64,000 nucleotides of DNA, from contig NZ_JABRWJ010000001.1 of the NCBI RefSeq assembly GCF_013266755.1, forward strand, positions 558,001-622,000, written 5' to 3'. Origin of the DNA: Pseudaquabacterium terrae (GTDB lineage Bacteria; Pseudomonadota; Gammaproteobacteria; Burkholderiales; Burkholderiaceae_C). The position numbers and the translations under genes are program-made. This document shows positions 28,980 through 36,848 of this stretch, one piece after another. Each line of letters begins with the position of its first letter. Positions within the stretch are counted from its first letter, which is position 1. Below the pieces are notes generated by a model. That model saw nothing but the letters and a program-made list of their open reading frames with translations. It was not told the DNA's origin and made no database searches.

Positions 28980-29336
28980 TCAGGCGGCCGCGCGCAGCTC
29001 CATGTCGATGTGAACGGTCGCGAAGGGGCACATCACGCCGCCATCTTCGCCCCGTTCGACGAGGCCGAGCTCGAGCAGCACCTGCATGTCCTCGTGAACG
29101 CGCTTCACATCTCGCTCGACGCGGCGCGCCAACTCGCGCAGCGAGATCTCTCCCTGCCCCTGCAGGGCGCGAACAAGCGCCCATCGGCGCTCGGTCATGC
29201 GCCCGAAAAACGCCCCCGGGCTCTCGAAATTCAACACCTCGCCCTGGTACGAGCGCGCGTTGGCGCGCCGGCCAGCGTCGCGTAGCGCGGCTTTCCAGTC
29301 CGGCTGCAGCGTGATCGTCAGTGTCCGTTTGCTCAT
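28980..29336 (-). CDS. Antitoxin/HTH protein of a TumE-type toxin-antitoxin pair
   Basis: 118 residues from ATG 29334-29336 (MSKRTLTITLQPDWKAALRD); a longer frame upstream belongs to the toxin gene in another phase. The middle (RMTERRWALVRALQGQGEIS, LRELARRVERDVKRVHEDMQ) is a winged helix-turn-helix of the HVO_A0114-like family often paired with TumE. It ends with VMCPFATVHIDMEL. It overlaps the toxin stop by 4 bp (ATGA). It probably neutralises the toxin and represses the operon at the palindromes upstream. The order toxin then antitoxin is usual for this family. Assignment rests on family resemblance and partner. Confidence 0.75.
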   Translation of the reverse strand: MSKRTLTITLQPDWKAALRDAGRRANARSYQGEVLNFESPGAFFGRMTERRWALVRALQGQGEISLRELARRVERDVKRVHEDMQVLLELGLVERGEDGGVMCPFATVHIDMELRAAA

Positions 29337-29620
29337 TGGCCTCTCCGTGCGGCGTCGACCGCCGCGATGAAGTCTTCCACCAACTGCTCGACGGACACGA
29401 ACGCGTAGTCGCGCTCGCGGCCGTCGACGTGGCAATGGTCGCCCTTGCCGCGCTCGTTGTCGAACCCGACGATGCGCACGCCCTTCATGGCGAATGCCGC
29501 GCGGTACTTGAAGTGGTGAGTACACGGCGGCACCGGCTGCGGAACGCGCCACACGACCAGCTCGATCACGCCGCCTTCGGATGTGACGTCCTTGAAGCGG
29601 GTGATGAGCTCAGCCTTCAT
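29333..29620 (-). CDS. TumE/DUF6516-family toxin
   Basis: 95 residues from ATG 29618-29620. Signature segments are GGVIELVVWRVPQPVPPCTH, HHFKYRAAFAMKGVRIVGFD, NERGKGDHCHVDGRE and YAFVSVEQLVEDFIAAVDAA. These match the small DUF6516/TumE toxins of type II systems; the conserved NERGKGDH segment is likely catalytic. Its start codon lies inside a 9+9 bp inverted repeat, so repressor binding would directly cover translation and transcription start signals. The pair runs against the flanking catabolic operon and lies between the flavin reductase and gntR genes, suggesting later insertion. Confidence 0.78.
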   Translation of the reverse strand: MKAELITRFKDVTSEGGVIELVVWRVPQPVPPCTHHFKYRAAFAMKGVRIVGFDNERGKGDHCHVDGRERDYAFVSVEQLVEDFIAAVDAARRGQ

Positions 29621-29641
29621 GTTGGCGAGTGTGCCAACATG
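29618..29641. promoter_or_regulatory. Palindromic operator over the toxin start codon
   Basis: CATGTTGGC-N6-GCCAACATG is a perfect 9+9 bp inverted repeat whose left end contains the toxin start codon (minus strand). Its inner part GTTGGC-N6-GCCAAC has the same geometry as the second repeat at 29649. Autorepression by the antitoxin is inference. Confidence 0.6.
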
Positions 29642-29648
29642 GCGGTGT

Positions 29649-29666
29649 GTTGTCAAACGCGACAAC
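29649..29666. promoter_or_regulatory. Second palindrome upstream of the toxin-antitoxin operon
   Basis: GTTGTC-AAACGC-GACAAC is a perfect inverted repeat with the same arm length and 6-nt spacer as the core of the repeat over the toxin start, centred 28 bp away. Together they look like tandem operator copies. Confidence 0.5.
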
Positions 29667-29721
29667 GAGTCTCAGCGTACTCTTGAATCGCGGGGCGGAA
29701 CGTGCCCGGAATGCTGTGGCG

Positions 29722-30537
29722 CTACTCCAGCACGTCGATCGCCCGATCCACCGCGAAGCTCTCGCGGATCAGCTTGTCGATCGACTCCAGGTGCTTGCGC
29801 CAGTAGGCTTCTGCGCCGTCGGCATCGCCGGCCTCGATCAGGGCCACCAGCTTCTCGTGGGCCTTCAGGCCGCGCTGGCGTGCGCCGGTGTCGAAGCGCT
29901 GCACGTTGGCCGCCAGCGCCGCGGTGGCGATGTGGCTCTCGTAGATGTGGGTCAGCATGTTCATCAGCAGGATCAGCGGCATGTTGCCGGTGAGCTCGAT
30001 CAGCGCGCGGTGAAAGCGCGCCGATGCGCGTGAATGCTGGCCGTCGTCCTTCGCGGCGATCGCGGCGCGCTGCTGCTCGATGTGCTGGTTCAACACCGGC
30101 ACCGCGGCCTTGCGCGCGGTGCTGGCGACCAGGTGCACGCACGAGGGCTCGATCAGCACCCGCGCGCCGAAGATGTCGGCCAGCGTGGTGCCGCGGTTCT
30201 GCAGCACCAGGCCGAAGTGGCGTGCCGCCAGGCGCGGGTCGGGCGGGTGAACGCGCGGGCCGCCGCGCGAGCCGCGCGTGACGGTGAGCAGCGCCTCGGA
30301 CTCGAGGATGCGCAGCGCCTCGCGCAGCGTCGGTCGCGAGACCGAATAACGCTCGACCAGCTCGCCCTCGGCCGGCAGCGTGTCGCCTTCCTTCAGCTCG
30401 CCGCGCACGATCTTGCCGCGCAGGTCGCGCGCCACCAGTTCGGCGGTCTTGGGCACGCGGAACGGCTGGTCGCCGTCGTCGCGCATCTCGAGCGATCGGC
30501 CTGCGGCCCCCGCGGCTCCTGCCAAGTCTTGGGTCAT
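29722..30537 (-). CDS. GntR-family transcriptional regulator (FadR/FCD type)
   Basis: 271 residues from ATG 30535-30537; a TTG seven codons earlier is also possible. Residues ~28-90 form the GntR winged helix (KTAELVARDLRGKIVRGELK, DTLPAEGELVERYSVSRPTL, REALRILESEALLTV). The FCD all-helical effector domain follows, with metal/ligand residues in FGARVLIEPSCVHL, RFHRALIELTGNMPLI and EAYWRKHLE. It probably senses an acyl-CoA or acid and represses the catabolic genes. A GTTAAC palindrome touches its own start, implying autoregulation. The thiolase gene lies 30 bp upstream on the same strand. Confidence 0.88.
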   Translation of the reverse strand: MTQDLAGAAGAAGRSLEMRDDGDQPFRVPKTAELVARDLRGKIVRGELKEGDTLPAEGELVERYSVSRPTLREALRILESEALLTVTRGSRGGPRVHPPDPRLAARHFGLVLQNRGTTLADIFGARVLIEPSCVHLVASTARKAAVPVLNQHIEQQRAAIAAKDDGQHSRASARFHRALIELTGNMPLILLMNMLTHIYESHIATAALAANVQRFDTGARQRGLKAHEKLVALIEAGDADGAEAYWRKHLESIDKLIRESFAVDRAIDVLE

Positions 30538-30552
30538 ATCGTTAACTTGGAT
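30535..30552. promoter_or_regulatory. GTTAAC site at the gntR start, putative GntR operator 2
   Basis: The core GTTAAC at 30541-30546 sits 4 bp upstream of the gntR ATG, in the short thiolase-gntR gap. Its flanks (ATATC-GTTAAC-TTGGAT) match the other two sites less well than those match each other. It is the predicted autoregulatory site. Confidence 0.4.
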
Positions 30553-30567
30553 AGACAATATGACGCA

Positions 30568-31752
30568 TTATTGCGCCAGCACCGTCACGACGCACGCACC
30601 GCCGATGCCGACGTTGTGCTGCAGCCCCAGCCGCGCGCCGGGCACCTGGCGCTCGCCGGCCTCGCCGCGCAGCTGCCAGACGATCTCGGCCGTCTGCGCC
30701 AGCCCGGTGGCGCCCAGCGGGTGGCCCTTGGACAGTAAACCGCCCGACGGGTTGGTGACGATCCGCCCGCCGTAGGTGTTGTCGCCGTCGCGGATGAATT
30801 TCTCGGCGCCACCCTCGGGGCACAGGCCGAGCGCCTCGTAGCTGATCACCTCGTTGGGCGTGAAGCAGTCGTGCAACTCGACGACGTCGAGCTCGTCGGG
30901 CGCGATGCCGGCCTGCGCGCAGGCTGCGCGGGCGGCGCGGCGCGTCATGTCGGCCCCGACACCGTCGATCATGTTGAGGCCGTCGAAGCTGGCCGCGCCG
31001 TCGGTCGTCAGCGCCTGGCCGGCGATCATCACGCTGCGTGCCAGCAGCCCGTGGCGGCGCGCATAGTCGTGCGAGACGATCACTGCCGCCGCGGCGCCGC
31101 AGGTCGGCGGGCAGCATTGCAGCTTTGTCAGGCCGCCGAAGATCGGCGTCGAGGCCAGCACCTCTTCGACTGTCACCGGCTCGCGGAACACCGCCAGCGG
31201 GTTGCGCGCCGCATGTCGCCGCGACTTGACCGAGATCATCGCGAAGACCTCGTCCGGCATGCCGTGGCGGCGCTGGTATTCACGCTGCGCGCCGCCGAAG
31301 TACTGCGCCGCGATCGGCGCCTTCGCATCCCAGCCCTGCACGCGCTCGACCATCGCGTTCAGCCTGCCGTTGACCGCGGGCCGGTCGTTGAACGGCGAGG
31401 CCAGCGGGCCGGACAGCATCTGCTCGAAGCCGACCGCCAGCGCCACGTCGACGAGACCCGAGGCCACCGCCTGGTGCGCCAGAAACAGCGCGGTCGAGCC
31501 GGTGGCACAGGCGTTGTTGACGTTGACGATCGGGATGCCCGACAGCCCCAGCGGGTACAGCGCCTGCTGGCCCGAGGTGGTGTCGCCGATCACGAAGCCG
31601 ACGTAGGCCTGCTGCACCGCACCGTAGTCGAGGCCGGCATCGGCCAGCGCCTGACGCGCGGCGTCGGCGGCCATCGCGTCGTAGGGCGCGCTGCGGCCGG
31701 CCTTCGTGAACGGCAGCATGCCGACACCGGCGATGCGCGCTTTGTCCTTCAT
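30568..31752 (-). CDS. SCP-x/lipid-transfer-type thiolase
   Basis: 394 residues from ATG 31750-31752. The acyl-binding cysteine is in VNVNNACATGSTALFLAHQA near residue 85. The second active-site region reads VELHDCFTPNEVISYEALGL, and GGLLSKGHPLGATGLAQ carries the catalytic histidine. The HDCFTxNE sequence marks the SCP-x/Ltp group, which cleaves branched 3-ketoacyl-CoA (peroxisomal SCP-x, mycobacterial sterol side chain), rather than FadA. Transcribed away from maoC across a 91-bp gap holding operator 3, and probably co-transcribed with gntR. Confidence 0.88.
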   Translation of the reverse strand: MKDKARIAGVGMLPFTKAGRSAPYDAMAADAARQALADAGLDYGAVQQAYVGFVIGDTTSGQQALYPLGLSGIPIVNVNNACATGSTALFLAHQAVASGLVDVALAVGFEQMLSGPLASPFNDRPAVNGRLNAMVERVQGWDAKAPIAAQYFGGAQREYQRRHGMPDEVFAMISVKSRRHAARNPLAVFREPVTVEEVLASTPIFGGLTKLQCCPPTCGAAAAVIVSHDYARRHGLLARSVMIAGQALTTDGAASFDGLNMIDGVGADMTRRAARAACAQAGIAPDELDVVELHDCFTPNEVISYEALGLCPEGGAEKFIRDGDNTYGGRIVTNPSGGLLSKGHPLGATGLAQTAEIVWQLRGEAGERQVPGARLGLQHNVGIGGACVVTVLAQ

Positions 31753-31790
31753 GGATTTCCCGGGGGTGTGGCTGAAAGAGGTGTTCAGTA

Positions 31791-31816
31791 TAGTTAACTA
31801 AGTTGACTAGGTAAAG
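31791..31816. promoter_or_regulatory. TAGTTAACTA palindrome plus half-repeat, putative GntR operator 3
   Basis: TAGTTAACTA (31791-31800) is identical to the site at 23429. It is followed at once by AGTTGACTAGGT, which looks like a second, imperfect copy. The site lies midway between the divergent thiolase and maoC genes, so one regulator could control both arms. Confidence 0.55.
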
Positions 31817-31843
31817 CATCTCAGGAACAGGACGCCGACCCGC

Positions 31844-32731
31844 ATGATCGATCCCGAACGCCTGCTGCGCTGGCCGCTGCCGCCGGTGACGCAGACCTAC
31901 ACCGAGCGTGACAGCGCGCTGTACGCGCTGGGCCTCGGCCTCGTGCGCACGAACCCCGCGCCGGCTGCGGCGCTGCGCCATGTCTACGAAGCCGGCGACG
32001 GCGGCTTGGTTGCGCTGCCGACGATGGCCTCGGTGCTCGCCACCGGCCCGTTCTGGATGCAGGACCCCGCCACCGGCATCGACTGGCAGCGTGTGCTGCA
32101 CGCCGAGCAGCGGCTGCAGATCCACCGGCCGCTGCCGGCCGCGGCCACGGTGGTCGGCGAGCACCGCGTCGACGCGATCTTCGACAAGGGGGCAGACAAG
32201 GGCGCGCTGATGCTGCTGAGCCGGCGGCTCTACGACCAGGGCAGCGGCGAGCTGCTGGCCACCGTCGGCAGCACCGCGTTCCTGCGCGGCAATGGTGGCT
32301 TCGGTGGCAGCGGCGAGGGCGCGCCATGGCCGCAGCCGGTGCCCACCGACCGCCCGCCGGACCACGAGGTCGCGCACGACATCCGCCCCGAGCAGGCCCT
32401 GCTGTACCGCCTGAGCGGCGACCTGAACCCGCTGCATGCCGACCCGGCCGTCGCGCGCGCCGCAGGGTTCGCACAGCCGATCCTGCACGGCCTGTGCAGC
32501 TACGGCATCGCGGGCCTGGCGCTGGCGTCGACGGTGTGCGGCCATGACGCGACGCGCCTGAAGCGGCTGGACCTGCGTTTCGCGAACCCGGTGTTCCCGG
32601 GCGAGACGCTGCTGACCGAGATCTGGCTCACCGGCCCCGGCCGCGCCGCGCTGCGGATGCGCGTGCCGGCCCGCGACGATCCGAAGCGCCGCATCGTGCT
32701 CGACCACGGCGTGGCCGAGTTCGCGACCTGA
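31844..32731 (+). CDS. MaoC-family 2-enoyl-CoA hydratase 2
   Basis: 295 residues from ATG 31844, a double hot-dog protein of the length of the MFE-2 hydratase-2 domain. The hydratase-2 motif is YRLSGDLNPLHADPAVARAA with the catalytic Asp and His near residues 190-195, followed by GFAQPILHGLCSYGIAG. The N-terminal half is the non-catalytic hot dog. It hydrates trans-2-enoyl-CoA to the (3R)-hydroxyacyl-CoA, the stereoisomer used by the SDR encoded next. It is first in the operon maoC-SDR-hydratase-aldehyde dehydrogenase. Confidence 0.9.
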   Translation: MIDPERLLRWPLPPVTQTYTERDSALYALGLGLVRTNPAPAAALRHVYEAGDGGLVALPTMASVLATGPFWMQDPATGIDWQRVLHAEQRLQIHRPLPAAATVVGEHRVDAIFDKGADKGALMLLSRRLYDQGSGELLATVGSTAFLRGNGGFGGSGEGAPWPQPVPTDRPPDHEVAHDIRPEQALLYRLSGDLNPLHADPAVARAAGFAQPILHGLCSYGIAGLALASTVCGHDATRLKRLDLRFANPVFPGETLLTEIWLTGPGRAALRMRVPARDDPKRRIVLDHGVAEFAT

Positions 32732-32753
32732 ACATCACTCCTGGGAGATCTGC

Positions 32754-33587
32754 ATGGGCTTGCTCGACGGCCAGGTGGCCATCATCACCGGCGCCGGCGG
32801 CGGCCTCGGCCGCGCCTACAGCCTGCTGCTGGCGCGCGAGGGCGCGGCAATCGTCGTCAACGACATGAATGCCGACGCGGCGCACGGCGTCGTCGCCGAG
32901 ATCACGGCAGCCGGCGGGCGCGCAGTGGCGAGCATCGGCGACGTCGCAAGCCCCAGCGCCGGCGCGGCGATCCTGCAGTCCGCGCTGGACGCGTTCGGCG
33001 CGGTGACCATCCTCGTCAACAACGCCGGCATCCTGCGCGACAAGAGCTTCGCGAACCTGAGTGAAGCGCAGTGGGACGCGGTGATCCAGGTTCACCTGAA
33101 GGGCGCCTTCTGCGTCACGCAGCCGGTGTTCCGCTGGATGAAGGAGAACGGCCGCGGCGGCGTGATCGTCAACACCGCGTCGTCGTCCGGGCTCGGCGGC
33201 AGCTTCGGCCAGACCAACTACGGCGCGGCCAAGGCGGGTCTCTGGGGCTTCTCGAACTGCCTCGCGCTGGAAGGCCTCAAGTACGGCATCCGCGTCTGGA
33301 CGCTGTGCCCGGCCGCCGCGACGCCGATGACCGAAGGCCTGATGACGCCCGAGATGCGCGCGCAGTGGTCACCCGAGCGCGTGGCGCCGGTGCTGCTGTA
33401 CATGGTGAGCGGCCTGTCGGGCGACCGCACGAACCGCACGCTGTTCGCGTCCGGCAGCAAGGTGATGGAGGTGAAGATGGTGTCCGGCACGCCGCTGCCC
33501 AACCACGCCGGCTTCAGCGCGCAGGACATCGCGGCCGCCGCCGACCGCCTGTTCCTGCCCGACACGCCGCTCGACTTCAACAGCTGA
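32754..33587 (+). CDS. SDR (3R)-hydroxyacyl-CoA dehydrogenase, MFE-2-like
   Basis: 277 residues from ATG 32754, with CTGGGAGA upstream. SDR motifs are TGAGGGLGRAYSLLLAREGA for NAD binding, NNAGILRDKSF, and the catalytic NTASSSGLGGSFGQTNYGAAK (Ser, Tyr, Lys). The NNAGILRDxSF segment and the C-terminal part (TLCPAAATPMTEGLM) are typical of the dehydrogenase domain of peroxisomal multifunctional enzyme 2. It oxidises (3R)-hydroxyacyl-CoA to the 3-keto form for the thiolase. It lies 22 bp after maoC. Confidence 0.88.
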   Translation: MGLLDGQVAIITGAGGGLGRAYSLLLAREGAAIVVNDMNADAAHGVVAEITAAGGRAVASIGDVASPSAGAAILQSALDAFGAVTILVNNAGILRDKSFANLSEAQWDAVIQVHLKGAFCVTQPVFRWMKENGRGGVIVNTASSSGLGGSFGQTNYGAAKAGLWGFSNCLALEGLKYGIRVWTLCPAAATPMTEGLMTPEMRAQWSPERVAPVLLYMVSGLSGDRTNRTLFASGSKVMEVKMVSGTPLPNHAGFSAQDIAAAADRLFLPDTPLDFNS

Positions 33588-33599
33588 CAGCGCCGCCCG

Positions 33600-34904
33600 A
33601 TGGCGATCGTCACGACCACGGTGGACGCCGACGGCGTCGCGCTGATCACGCTGGACGACCCGGCGCGGCCGGCCAACGTCACCACGCCCGAGCTGACGGC
33701 CGAGCTGCTGGCCGCGGTCGACCGCGTCGCCACGGAGCCAACGATCCGCGGCGCGGTGATCGCTTCGGGCAAGCCGGGCCGCTTCGTCGCCGGTGGTGAC
33801 ATCTTGGACTTCGTCGGGGCCTGGGAACGCGGCATGAGCGAGGCGGAGGCCTTCGAGATCAGCCACCGCTGGAACCGCGAGTTGCGCCGCATCGAGCGCT
33901 GCGGCAAGCCCTTCGCGGCGGCGATCAACGGCGCGGCGCTGGGCGGCGGCTTCGAGCTGGCGCTGCTGTGCCAGCACCGCGTGCTGGTCGACGATCCGCG
34001 AGCCGTCGTCGGCCTGGTCGAGGTCGGCCTCGGCCTGCTGCCGGCGGGCGGCGGCAGCCAGCGCCTGCCGAGGCTGATCGGCATCGATGCGGCGCTGCGG
34101 CTGATGCTCGATGCGCGCCGGCTCGCGCCGCCCGAGGCGCTGGCCGCCGGCTTGGTCGATGCCGTGGTGCCGGCAGAGCGGCTGCTCGCGGTCGCGCGGG
34201 CGTGGGTGCTCGAAGGGCATCCACCGCGGCAGCCGTGGGATGAGCGCGCAGCGCCCGATGCGGCGCAGCTCGAGGCGTCGCGTGAACATTGGCAGCAACT
34301 CGTGGACGCTCAATTCGGACGTCACTACCCCGCTCCGCATGCACTGCTGCGCGCGGTGTTCGACGGCTTGCCGCTGCCGCTCGACGACGGCCTGCGGGTC
34401 GAATCCACCTGCTTCGCGCCGCTGCTGGCCGGCGTGGTCGCGCGCAATTTGATGCGCACCGGCTTCGTCTACCGCGGCGAGGCCGACAAGCGCGCCCGCC
34501 AGGCGGCGGCGCGCCTGGGGGAGTCCGCGGTGGTGCTGCCCGAATACGACGGCGCGGCCGCACCGCCCCCGCGCGGCAGCGCCTGCCTGTGGCTATGGCC
34601 CGACGCCGCGCAGGCGCGCCTGGCCGAGATCGCCGTGGCCGCCGACGCACCTCCGAGCCGCGTCGATATCGCGTTATCACAGGCCGCCGCGCGCGGCGTG
34701 ACACCGGTGGTGCTGCCACCGGGCCGTCCCTCGTTCGTCGCGCGCCTGCTCGAGCACCGCGGCAGCCTGCAGGCGCTGGCCGCCGAGGGGCGGCGCGCGC
34801 TGGCCGAAGGCGCGATCGCTTCACCCGCCGATGCCGACTTGGCGTCGGTGCTCGGCGGCCTCTGCCCGCCGTGGACTGGCGGCGTCATCAGCTGCACCGA
34901 CTAA
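33600..34904 (+). CDS. Enoyl-CoA hydratase/isomerase: FadJ-like protein lacking the dehydrogenase core
   Basis: 434 residues from ATG 33600. Residues 1-~190 are a crotonase domain: oxyanion hole elements SGKPGRFVAGGDI and INGAALGGGFELALLC, with the glutamates of VGLVEVGLGLLPAGGGSQRL. Next comes the linker found in FadB/FadJ (VRNLMRTGFV-like: GVVARNLMRTGFVYRG). The NAD-binding Rossmann motif GAGxMG expected next is absent. About 100 Ala-rich residues lead straight to DLASVLGGLCPPWTGGVISC, which matches the last helical domain of FadB/FadJ. So the bifunctional enzyme appears internally deleted. Dehydrogenation is presumably done by the upstream SDR. Confidence 0.82.
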   Translation: MAIVTTTVDADGVALITLDDPARPANVTTPELTAELLAAVDRVATEPTIRGAVIASGKPGRFVAGGDILDFVGAWERGMSEAEAFEISHRWNRELRRIERCGKPFAAAINGAALGGGFELALLCQHRVLVDDPRAVVGLVEVGLGLLPAGGGSQRLPRLIGIDAALRLMLDARRLAPPEALAAGLVDAVVPAERLLAVARAWVLEGHPPRQPWDERAAPDAAQLEASREHWQQLVDAQFGRHYPAPHALLRAVFDGLPLPLDDGLRVESTCFAPLLAGVVARNLMRTGFVYRGEADKRARQAAARLGESAVVLPEYDGAAAPPPRGSACLWLWPDAAQARLAEIAVAADAPPSRVDIALSQAAARGVTPVVLPPGRPSFVARLLEHRGSLQALAAEGRRALAEGAIASPADADLASVLGGLCPPWTGGVISCTD

Positions 34905-34916
34905 GGAACCCACACC

Positions 34917-36395
34917 ATGAACATCGTCGACCTCCACCGCCACGCCGAAGCGGCCCGCCAGTTGCCGGCAGAGACGCTGCTGATCGGCGGCGAACGCTTG
35001 CGCCATGGCAGCGGCGCCGCGTTCAACCACATCAATCCGGCCACGGGCCAGGTCCAGCACGAGATGCGCCTGGCCGGCGCCGCCGACGTCGACCGCGCGG
35101 TGAAGGTGGCCCGCGCCGCGTTCACCGGCTGGCGCCTGACCAAGCCGTCGCGCCGCGCCGAGATCCTGACGCGCCTGTGCGACCTGGTCGCCCGCGACAA
35201 GGACCGGCTCGCGCTGCTGTCGTCGCTGGAGAACGGCATGCCGTCGCGGCAGTTCACCGGGCGCCAGCTCGGCATCGTGCAGGCCTGGCTGCGCTACTAC
35301 GCCGGCATGGCCGACAAGCTCGAAGGCCACGTCACGGCGGCCTGGCCGGCCGAGAACCTGGAGTACACGCTGCCCGAACCGCTGGGCGTCGTGGCGGCCA
35401 TCATCCCGTGGAACGCGCCGGTGATCTCGCTGGCGATGAAGCTGCCCGCGGCGCTGGCCGCGGGCAATTGCGTGATCGTCAAGCCGGCCGAGTTCACGCC
35501 CTTCACCAGCGCGCACTTCGCGCAGCTGGCGCTCGAGGCCGGCCTGCCCGAAGGTGTGCTCCAAGTGCTGCCCGGCGCGGCCGAGGCCGGCGAGGCGCTG
35601 GTGCGCCATCCCGATGTCGCCAAGGTCTCGTTCACCGGCGGGCCGCTGGCCGCGCGGCGCGTGATGGCCGCCTGCGCCGAGACGCTGAAGCCCGCGCTGT
35701 TCGAGCTGGGCGGCAAGTCGGCCAACATCCTGTTCGACGACGCGGATCTGAAGCAGGCGATTCCCTACTGCGCCGCATTCCCGATGAACAACGCCGGCCA
35801 GGGCTGCCAGCTGCCGACGCGGTTGCTGGTGCACGCGCCGATCTACGACGCCGTCGTCGAAGGCGTGCGCCAGACCATTGCTCACCTGTTGGTCGGCGAC
35901 CCGCTCGCCGAGGACACCTTCATGGGCCCGGTGGTCAACGAGGCCGCGATGGGCCGCATCCTGGCCGACATCGCCCGCGCGAAGGACGATCGCGCCGGCC
36001 GCCTGCTGTGCGGCGGCGGCCGCCTCGAGGCGCCGGGCTGGTTCGTCGAGCCGACGGTGTTCGCCGACGTCGACCCGGCCAGCGCGCTGGCGCAGACCGA
36101 GCTGTTCGGCCCGGTGCTGTCGATCATCCGCTTCGAGGACGAGGACGAGGCTGTCGCCATCGCCAACGGCACGCCCTGGGGCCTGGCCGGCTACGTGCAG
36201 ACGCGCGACCTCGGCCGCGCTCACCGCGTGGCTGCTCGGCTGGTCTGCGGCAACGTCTACATCAACGGCGCGATGAACGTGCACCCGGCCGCGCCCTTCG
36301 GCGGCGTCGGATTGTCGGGTTTCGGCAAGGAGGGTGGGCGCGCCGGCATTGAGGAGTTCGTGCGGCACAAGGGCGTGGCGGTGGCGTTGGGATAA
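34917..36395 (+). CDS. NAD(P)-dependent aldehyde dehydrogenase
   Basis: 492 residues from ATG 34917. Class motifs are IIPWNAPVISLAMKLPAALA and VKPAEFTPF near the nucleotide site, KVSFTGGPLAARRVM, the general-base glutamate in FELGGKSANILFDDA, and the nucleophile in MNNAGQGCQLPTRLLV. The end (NVYINGAMNVHPAAPFGGVG, LSGFGKEGG) is standard. It oxidises an aldehyde to the acid. In this cluster it may act on an aldehyde released by the PhyH-like/hydroxyacyl steps. It is the last gene before element pair B. Confidence 0.9.
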   Translation: MNIVDLHRHAEAARQLPAETLLIGGERLRHGSGAAFNHINPATGQVQHEMRLAGAADVDRAVKVARAAFTGWRLTKPSRRAEILTRLCDLVARDKDRLALLSSLENGMPSRQFTGRQLGIVQAWLRYYAGMADKLEGHVTAAWPAENLEYTLPEPLGVVAAIIPWNAPVISLAMKLPAALAAGNCVIVKPAEFTPFTSAHFAQLALEAGLPEGVLQVLPGAAEAGEALVRHPDVAKVSFTGGPLAARRVMAACAETLKPALFELGGKSANILFDDADLKQAIPYCAAFPMNNAGQGCQLPTRLLVHAPIYDAVVEGVRQTIAHLLVGDPLAEDTFMGPVVNEAAMGRILADIARAKDDRAGRLLCGGGRLEAPGWFVEPTVFADVDPASALAQTELFGPVLSIIRFEDEDEAVAIANGTPWGLAGYVQTRDLGRAHRVAARLVCGNVYINGAMNVHPAAPFGGVGLSGFGKEGGRAGIEEFVRHKGVAVALG

Positions 36396-36428
36396 CTCAC
36401 GTTCGGAGCGTGCCGGCGCGGCGGCTCA

Positions 36429-36446
36429 CGGCCCGTTGCGGTCGTT
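36429..36446 (+). repeat. Outer inverted repeat of composite B, left
   Basis: CGGCCCGTTGCGGTCGTT is the exact reverse complement of 37121-37138. The two 18-bp sequences enclose elements B1 and B2 and their spacer. Confidence 0.7.
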
Positions 36447-36488
36447 GGTGTGGGTGGTCGTTTGGGACTTGTTTCGTGTTGAGCGCCC

Positions 36489-36718
36489 GAGCGGCTCGGG
36501 GTGCGGGCACGGCGGGCCGAATCCGGCGGTCGGCCCTGGGGGGCCGACTGCGTTCCGGTCCTCAGCCCGGGGGCGCGCCGTCCATTTAGCTTCGTTCGCT
36601 GCGCTCACTGCGCACAGCGCCGGCGAGTCAGTCTACGAAGCTCGCTGCGCTCGCCGCCCCCGGGCTTCCGGTCCTCACCGCCTCCCACGGCCCGCCATGC
36701 CCGCACCCCGAGCCGCTC
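36489..36718. repeat. Structured TIR element B1 (novel family)
   Basis: A 230-bp unit with 30-bp terminal inverted repeats (36489-36518 and 36689-36718, one mismatch) starting GAGCGGCTCGGGGTGCGGGC. Directly inside the left TIR is the same GTCGGCC/GGCCGAC hairpin as in A1, which ties the two pairs into one family although the rest of the core differs. A strong internal stem pairs AGCCCGGGGGCG with CGCCCCCGGGCT. The centre is rich in AGCTTCG/CGAAGCT and GCTGCGCTC motifs. No ORF in it looks coding. Confidence 0.78.
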
Positions 36719-36848
36719 TCCTGCAATTGCGGTGGCGTGCGGTCCTTCGAATTCCTAGACGCTTTCCGCGGCCCACCGTGCCTGCACTCCGACTTGCCCA
36801 TCAGCGACTGCGGTGGCGTGCGTCCTTCTGAAGTCCTCGGTGACTCGC

